From an uncultured Collinsella sp. (lineage in GTDB: Bacteria; Actinomycetota; Coriobacteriia; Coriobacteriales; Coriobacteriaceae), in assembly GCA_959020035.1 (NCBI GenBank), contig CAUEQX010000080.1, forward strand, positions 1-8,468: a stretch of DNA of 8,468 nucleotides, given 5' to 3'. A model generated the notes under the pieces. It saw only the letters and a list, made by a program, of their open reading frames with translations. It did not search any database and was not told the DNA's origin. Shown here one piece after another: positions 4,304-8,468 of the stretch. The position numbers and the translations under genes were made by a program. Every line of letters starts with the position of its first letter. The stretch's first letter is position 1.

Positions 4304-7191
4304 TCGAGGACGCGGTTTCGTCAGGAACGCCGCAGTTTGTCATCGACTCCTATGCCACGCTTGCCGAACGCGCCAAAACGCAGTCCTTCGGCCTTATCGA
4401 GGAAGATGTGATTGTCCTCGATACCGAGACCACAGGTCTTTCGGTGCAGGACAACGAGCTGATCGAGATCTCGGCGGCCCGTCTTTCGGGCCGCGAGATC
4501 GTCGACCGCTTCGATACCTTCGTGCATCCCAAGCAGCTAATTCCCGCCGAGATTACCGAGCTCACGAGCATTACAAATGCCGATGTGGCAGATGCCCCGT
4601 CGGCCGCTGAGGCCGTCGCCGCTCTCGCCGATTTTGTCGGTGGTTGCCCGGTGATCGCACATAACGCCACGTTCGATCGCTCGTTTATCGAGTCGGTCAA
4701 AGGCGGCGTCAACGTGAGCGATATCTGGATCGATTCGCTGGCGCTGTCGCGCATCGCGCTTCCGCGCCTGGCCTCGCACAAGCTGTCTTTTATGGCCGAT
4801 CTGTTTGGCTGTGACTCGGTATCACACCGTGCCAATGCCGACGTCGACGCCCTGTGTGGCGTATGGCGTGTGTTGCTCGTGGCGCTCACCGACTTGCCCC
4901 AGGGCCTCATGGCGCGCCTAGCCGACATGCATCCGGATGTGCCTTGGTCCTATCGTCCTATCTTCTCATTCTTGGCGGGGCAGAACCCTGGTTCTATCTT
5001 CTCTCTCAGCGCCGCTCGTGCTGACGTTCTCAAGGCCGATCGCGCCGACGATCGGGTGGACGCCGACGAACTGCCGGTCCTCAAGATGCCGAGTCGTGAG
5101 GAGATTGAGGCAGACTATGCGCCGGGTGGCCTGGTCAATCGCATGTATCCCACTTACGAGCCGCGTGATGAGCAGATCGCGATGGCGCTCGAGGTCCGCG
5201 ATGCGCTGGTCACGGGCACACATCGCGTAATTGAGGCGGGCACGGGCGTCGGCAAATCGATGGCCTATCTGGTGCCTTTTGCCGAGGCAGCACGCCGTAA
5301 CAACATCACGGTTGGTATTGCGACCAAATCGAACAATCTTGCCGACCAGCTCATGTACCATGAGCTGCCAAAACTTGCCGAGCAACTGGACGGTGGTCTG
5401 TCATTTTGCGCTCTCAAGGGCTATGACCACTATCCGTGCCTGCGCAAGCTTGAGCGCATGAGCCGAGGCCAGGTCGAGATTACCACCAAGCGCGATCCGG
5501 CGGACACGCTCACGGCGGTCGCGGTCATTATGGCGTACGTCTGCCAATCAGCCGATGGCGACCTCGACTCGCTCGGCATTCGGTGGCGCAGCGTCAACCG
5601 TCCCGACTTTACGACGGCCTCGCGCGAGTGTGCTCGTCGCCTCTGCCCGTTTTTCCCTGATAAATGTTTGGTCCACGGCGCTCGCCGTCGTGCGGCGCAT
5701 GCCGATGTGGTGGTCACCAACCATTCCCTGCTGTTCCGCAATGTCGCGGCCGAGGGCAGGATTTTACCTCCGATTCGTCATTGGGTAATCGACGAGGCCC
5801 ATTCCATCGAGCGCGAGGCGCGCCGCCAGTGGGCGCGCGTGGTGTCGGCGGACGAATCACGCGTTCTGTTTGAGCGCCTGGGTGGCTCGAGCACCGGCGC
5901 GCTAAGCCAGGTTTCCCGTGATTTGGCAACCTCCGAGGGCTCTACGCTCTATCTGGGCCTTACTGCCAAGGCGACGTCGACGGTTGCGCGCGCGAGCATG
6001 GCAATCGCCGACGTGTTCGATGGCGTTCGCGAGCTCGGCCGCCGTGCGCGTGGGGGTTATGACAATGCCAATCTATGGATTGGCCCCGAGCTGCGCGAAT
6101 CTGACGACTGGCATGATTTCTTACAGTCGGCCTACGCTGCCATCGATGCATTGGAACAGGCTGACAAGAGCGTCGACGCGCTGGTGCAAGCCGTCGCCGC
6201 CGACAAGCCCGAGGTTGTTGTTGACCTGGGTGATATCTCGCGTCGCCTGCACGAGCTGGTCGAGAACCTCAAACTCATCATTGATGGCACCGATGAACAC
6301 TACGTGTATTCGCTGCAGGTCAATCGCAGGCTGCGTGCCGGCGGAGAGTCGATGACCGCAGAGCGCATCGACATTGGCGAGGCCTTGGCAACCGAGTGGC
6401 TGCCCGAGGTTCACACGGCTATCTTTGCCTCGGCGACTATGACGGTGTCCAAAAGCTTTGAACACTTTAACCATGCGGTCGGCCTCGATCGCATCGGTGC
6501 TTCAACATCCTCATCGCTGCACTTGGACTCGAGCTACGACTTCGATTCGAACATGGCTGTAGTCGTTGCGGGCGATATCCCCGATCCGCGCGATCGCGAG
6601 AGCTATCTTACGGCGCTCGAGCGCGTGCTGGTCGACGCCCATCTTGCCATGGGCGGATCGGTGCTCACACTGTTCACCAATCGGCGCGACATGGAAGACC
6701 TGTACGCCCGCGTTGAGCCCAAGATGGCCCGTGCGGGTCTGGAGCTCGACTGCCAGCAGCGCAACTCATCTCCTCGTCGCCTGCGCGACTGGTTTATCAA
6801 CGAGCCGACCTCGTCGCTTTTTGCGCTTAAGGCCTTCTGGGAGGGGTTTGACGCCAGCGGCGAGACGCTGCGTTGCGTCATCATTCCCAAGCTGCCGTTC
6901 TCGAGCCCCACGGACCCGCTCTCGTGCGAGCGCAACCTGCGCGAAGACCGCGCTTGGGCGCGCTATTCGCTGCCCGAGGCGGTGCTCGAGGTTAAGCAGG
7001 CGGCCGGCCGCCTTATCCGCTCGTCGACCGATTGCGGCGTGCTGATTCTGGCCGACCCGCGCCTGGTGACGAAGGGCTACGGAAAGAAGTTCTTAACGTC
7101 GCTGCCCACGAGCTCCTACCAGCGCATCGAATCGGCGCAGATCGGTCACTATCTGCAACTGTGGCGCGCACGTCACGAGCGGCGGCGCTAA
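4297..7191 (+). CDS. dinG: DinG-family protein: DEDDh 3'-5' exonuclease fused to XPD-like helicase
   Basis: This 964-residue protein has a DnaQ/PolC-type exonuclease at about residues 36-195 and an XPD-type superfamily 2 helicase at about 285-955. The exonuclease keeps all catalytic positions: D42 and E44 in LDTETTGL, D127 in HNATFDR, and H177 and D182 in HRANAD. The helicase has GTGVGKS at 315-321 (K320), TNHSLL at 474-479, DEAH at 499-502, SATMT at 712-716, FWEGFD at 847-852 and the arginine-finger motif QAAGRLIRS at 901-909. C381, C445, C450 and C457 sit where XPD/DinG proteins bind a 4Fe-4S cluster. It is much longer than E. coli DinG, which lacks the exonuclease, and similar in size to B. 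subtilis DinG. A role in repair or in resolving unusual DNA structures is inferred from the family. The ATG overlaps the ddl stop by 7 bases with only a weak GAGCGGG upstream, so translation probably depends on coupling to ddl. Confidence 0.92.
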   Translation: MLIEDAVSSGTPQFVIDSYATLAERAKTQSFGLIEEDVIVLDTETTGLSVQDNELIEISAARLSGREIVDRFDTFVHPKQLIPAEITELTSITNADVADAPSAAEAVAALADFVGGCPVIAHNATFDRSFIESVKGGVNVSDIWIDSLALSRIALPRLASHKLSFMADLFGCDSVSHRANADVDALCGVWRVLLVALTDLPQGLMARLADMHPDVPWSYRPIFSFLAGQNPGSIFSLSAARADVLKADRADDRVDADELPVLKMPSREEIEADYAPGGLVNRMYPTYEPRDEQIAMALEVRDALVTGTHRVIEAGTGVGKSMAYLVPFAEAARRNNITVGIATKSNNLADQLMYHELPKLAEQLDGGLSFCALKGYDHYPCLRKLERMSRGQVEITTKRDPADTLTAVAVIMAYVCQSADGDLDSLGIRWRSVNRPDFTTASRECARRLCPFFPDKCLVHGARRRAAHADVVVTNHSLLFRNVAAEGRILPPIRHWVIDEAHSIEREARRQWARVVSADESRVLFERLGGSSTGALSQVSRDLATSEGSTLYLGLTAKATSTVARASMAIADVFDGVRELGRRARGGYDNANLWIGPELRESDDWHDFLQSAYAAIDALEQADKSVDALVQAVAADKPEVVVDLGDISRRLHELVENLKLIIDGTDEHYVYSLQVNRRLRAGGESMTAERIDIGEALATEWLPEVHTAIFASATMTVSKSFEHFNHAVGLDRIGASTSSSLHLDSSYDFDSNMAVVVAGDIPDPRDRESYLTALERVLVDAHLAMGGSVLTLFTNRRDMEDLYARVEPKMARAGLELDCQQRNSSPRRLRDWFINEPTSSLFALKAFWEGFDASGETLRCVIIPKLPFSSPTDPLSCERNLREDRAWARYSLPEAVLEVKQAAGRLIRSSTDCGVLILADPRLVTKGYGKKFLTSLPTSSYQRIESAQIGHYLQLWRARHERRR

Positions 7192-8105
7192 AGCGGACAG
7201 ACGAGGGTTTTTGCCATATCGCACAGACGCTTTGACAGGGCGGGGTCATCCAAGATGCGGATGGCTCCGCCCGCTGCGATTACCTGGCTCAGTAGCCAAC
7301 GCTCGGAGCCGTAATGCACGGTTACCGTTGCCATGTCTGCCCCGCTGCGCTCGATTAGGGTGATGCCGGCCCAGTCCAGATGCTCCGCCATATCGAATGG
7401 CATCAAGAGCTTTGCGCTACGCTGCGTCCGGGCAAGGGAATCGTGGAGGGATGCGACGCCCGGTGTGTGAGGCACGACGGAGTCTTCCGTCAAGGTGAGT
7501 CCCTCGATTTTATCCATGCGATAGGTGCGCTGCTCATCGATCGCGATGTCCCAGGCAATCAGGTATGTTTGGTCGCCGTTTGCCGTAATGCGCAAGGGGT
7601 CGACCAGACGCTCGCGTGGCCGCGCATCGTCCATCGAGCGATACGAGATGCGACAACGAACACCGTCCTGAATGGCGCAGCTCAGCTGCTGCCAGTGCGA
7701 CCCGTGGTTGACGGTGTCAAAGACGCGCTGGTTATAGCCGAGCTCTTCGGGCAGAAGGGCATGTCGAATCCGAGCTGCCGTCTGCGGCTCGATCCCCAAC
7801 GATTCAAGTTCATGGTTGAGCACGGCGCCCTCGGCGGCACTCAGGCGCAACGGTAGCACGCGCCCGGCGTCACCAGTGAGGGCCACGCGCTCGCCGCGGC
7901 ATTCGCAGATGATGCGCGCGCCCGATTCTCGGTCCGCGAGCGTCGAGACGATCTCGAGAATCTCGTCGAGCGACGCCCCCGTGATGTCAAAGCGGCTGCA
8001 AATCTCGGTTCGTGTCATGCCGCCATCGCCGGCGGCGTAGAGGGCCTCCATGATGTCGATGGCGCGCGAGAGTCTCTGCTCGCTGGTGAGTTTACGCACG
8101 GGCAT
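7188..8105 (-). CDS. WYL-domain transcriptional regulator, downstream member of a tandem pair
   Basis: This 305-residue protein has the layout of PafC-like WYL regulators. An N-terminal winged helix-turn-helix spans about residues 8-78 (SRAIDIMEAL, then TRTEICSRFDITGASLDEI). A linker PLRLSAAEGAVL at 85-96 follows. The WYL core lies at about 145-205, with LVDPLRI at 167-173, TYLIAWD at 180-186 in place of the usual WYL triplet, and YRMDKI at 195-200. A C-terminal extension runs at 230-300. WYL proteins bind DNA and sense ligands, in PafBC single-stranded DNA; the ligand here is unknown. The start is ATG 8105. It overlaps the upstream WYL gene by 14 bases, and the nearest ribosome binding site, GAAAGGA, is about 12 bases away, which is long, so coupled translation is likely. 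Its stop overlaps the convergent dinG stop by 4 bases. Confidence 0.88.
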   Translation of the reverse strand: MPVRKLTSEQRLSRAIDIMEALYAAGDGGMTRTEICSRFDITGASLDEILEIVSTLADRESGARIICECRGERVALTGDAGRVLPLRLSAAEGAVLNHELESLGIEPQTAARIRHALLPEELGYNQRVFDTVNHGSHWQQLSCAIQDGVRCRISYRSMDDARPRERLVDPLRITANGDQTYLIAWDIAIDEQRTYRMDKIEGLTLTEDSVVPHTPGVASLHDSLARTQRSAKLLMPFDMAEHLDWAGITLIERSGADMATVTVHYGSERWLLSQVIAAGGAIRILDDPALSKRLCDMAKTLVCPL

Positions 8106-8468
8106 GCTCGTGCACCGTCCTTTCTATGAGGTGGTTCCACGCCTGCTTGAGCGATTTGGGGGCCATGGGCCTCATGCCGTCCATGGCGTGGGCCATGCAA
8201 AATGAGGCGGCGGCTTCAAGGTCACGCACGCCAACGGTCCAGGTCCATCCCGCATCGGTGTGTGCGAGCTCACCTCGCCCGCGCGTGAGGCCGTTGATCA
8301 TATCGATCTGCGTCTGAGGACCGAACGAGAACGTGGCTGCAACGGGCGGTCGGTCGGCAAAATCGAATTCAAAGAACAGATAGTCGTTGAGATTGAAGTC
8401 TGCAGGGATGGCGTAGGCCTTCGAAGGACGCCAAGCGCGAACGATACGGTCGCAGCGGAATGTCCTGA
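8092..8468 (-). CDS. WYL-domain regulator, C-terminal part only (5' end beyond window)
   Basis: Reading the - strand in from the window edge gives 124 uninterrupted residues before TAA at 8092-8094, with no need for a start codon, so this is the 3' part of a longer gene. The fragment opens with RTFRCDRIVRAW, matching the FRLDRI segment that closes a WYL core. It continues with AIPADFNLNDYLFFEF, the linker typical of PafB/PafC-type proteins, and then a C-terminal extension (about residues 45-115 of the fragment) ending in LIERTVHEHARA. The N-terminal helix-turn-helix and most of the WYL core lie outside the window. It runs in the same direction as the next WYL gene and overlaps it by 14 bases, so the two form an operon and perhaps a heterodimer like PafB and PafC. 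Confidence 0.8.
   Translation of the reverse strand, partial: RTFRCDRIVRAWRPSKAYAIPADFNLNDYLFFEFDFADRPPVAATFSFGPQTQIDMINGLTRGRGELAHTDAGWTWTVGVRDLEAAASFCMAHAMDGMRPMAPKSLKQAWNHLIERTVHEHARA

Noticed and set aside
4474..4494. Perfect 8-bp hairpin GCGGCCCG / CGGGCCGC early in dinG
   Set aside because: There is no T-tract, it lies within conserved exonuclease coding sequence, and such stems are expected by chance in GC-rich DNA.
7188..8468. A two-gene defence or toxin-antitoxin module
   Set aside because: Both proteins are WYL regulators, and I see no effector, toxin or nuclease partner in the visible sequence other than the convergent housekeeping-type dinG.

Overview
The window looks like chromosomal DNA from a Coriobacteriia-type actinobacterium; Collinsella or a close relative is my best guess. 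This rests on gene content, GC-rich codon use in the right half, and general familiarity with these protein sequences, not on a search. A chromosomal ParAB-parS partition locus usually lies near the replication origin, so the left end is probably origin-proximal.

Positions 1-2070 hold a partition operon on the + strand. A perfect 18-bp parS palindrome comes first, then parA, parB and a small membrane-anchored protein of 84 residues. The genes overlap by 8 and 11 bases and end at a strong intrinsic terminator. Positions 2071-2199 separate this operon from rlmN, which converges on it. They hold a second terminator-like hairpin facing rlmN and a second, imperfect parS-like site, so parS-type sites flank the operon about 2.16 kb apart.

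Positions 2200-3252 (- strand) encode RlmN, the radical-SAM methyltransferase of 23S rRNA and tRNA. An 85-base divergent gap leads to a + strand pair, ddl (D-alanine--D-alanine ligase) and a large dinG-like gene, which overlap by 7 bases. The DinG protein joins an apparently intact DEDDh exonuclease to an apparently intact XPD-like helicase with a candidate four-cysteine iron-sulfur site. Positions 7188-8468 (- strand) carry two WYL-domain regulators in tandem; the upstream one is cut by the window edge. The downstream one converges on dinG with a 4-base overlap of stop codons.

The left operon supports chromosome segregation, rlmN supports ribosome maturation, ddl supports peptidoglycan precursor synthesis, and dinG with the WYL pair may relate to DNA repair. 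That last link is inference from known WYL regulators (PafBC) and from position. I found no CRISPR array, insertion sequence, tRNA or rRNA, and no clear undescribed system. The points most worth a second look are the small third gene of the partition operon with its flanking parS sites, the dual nuclease/helicase DinG, and the WYL pair beside it.
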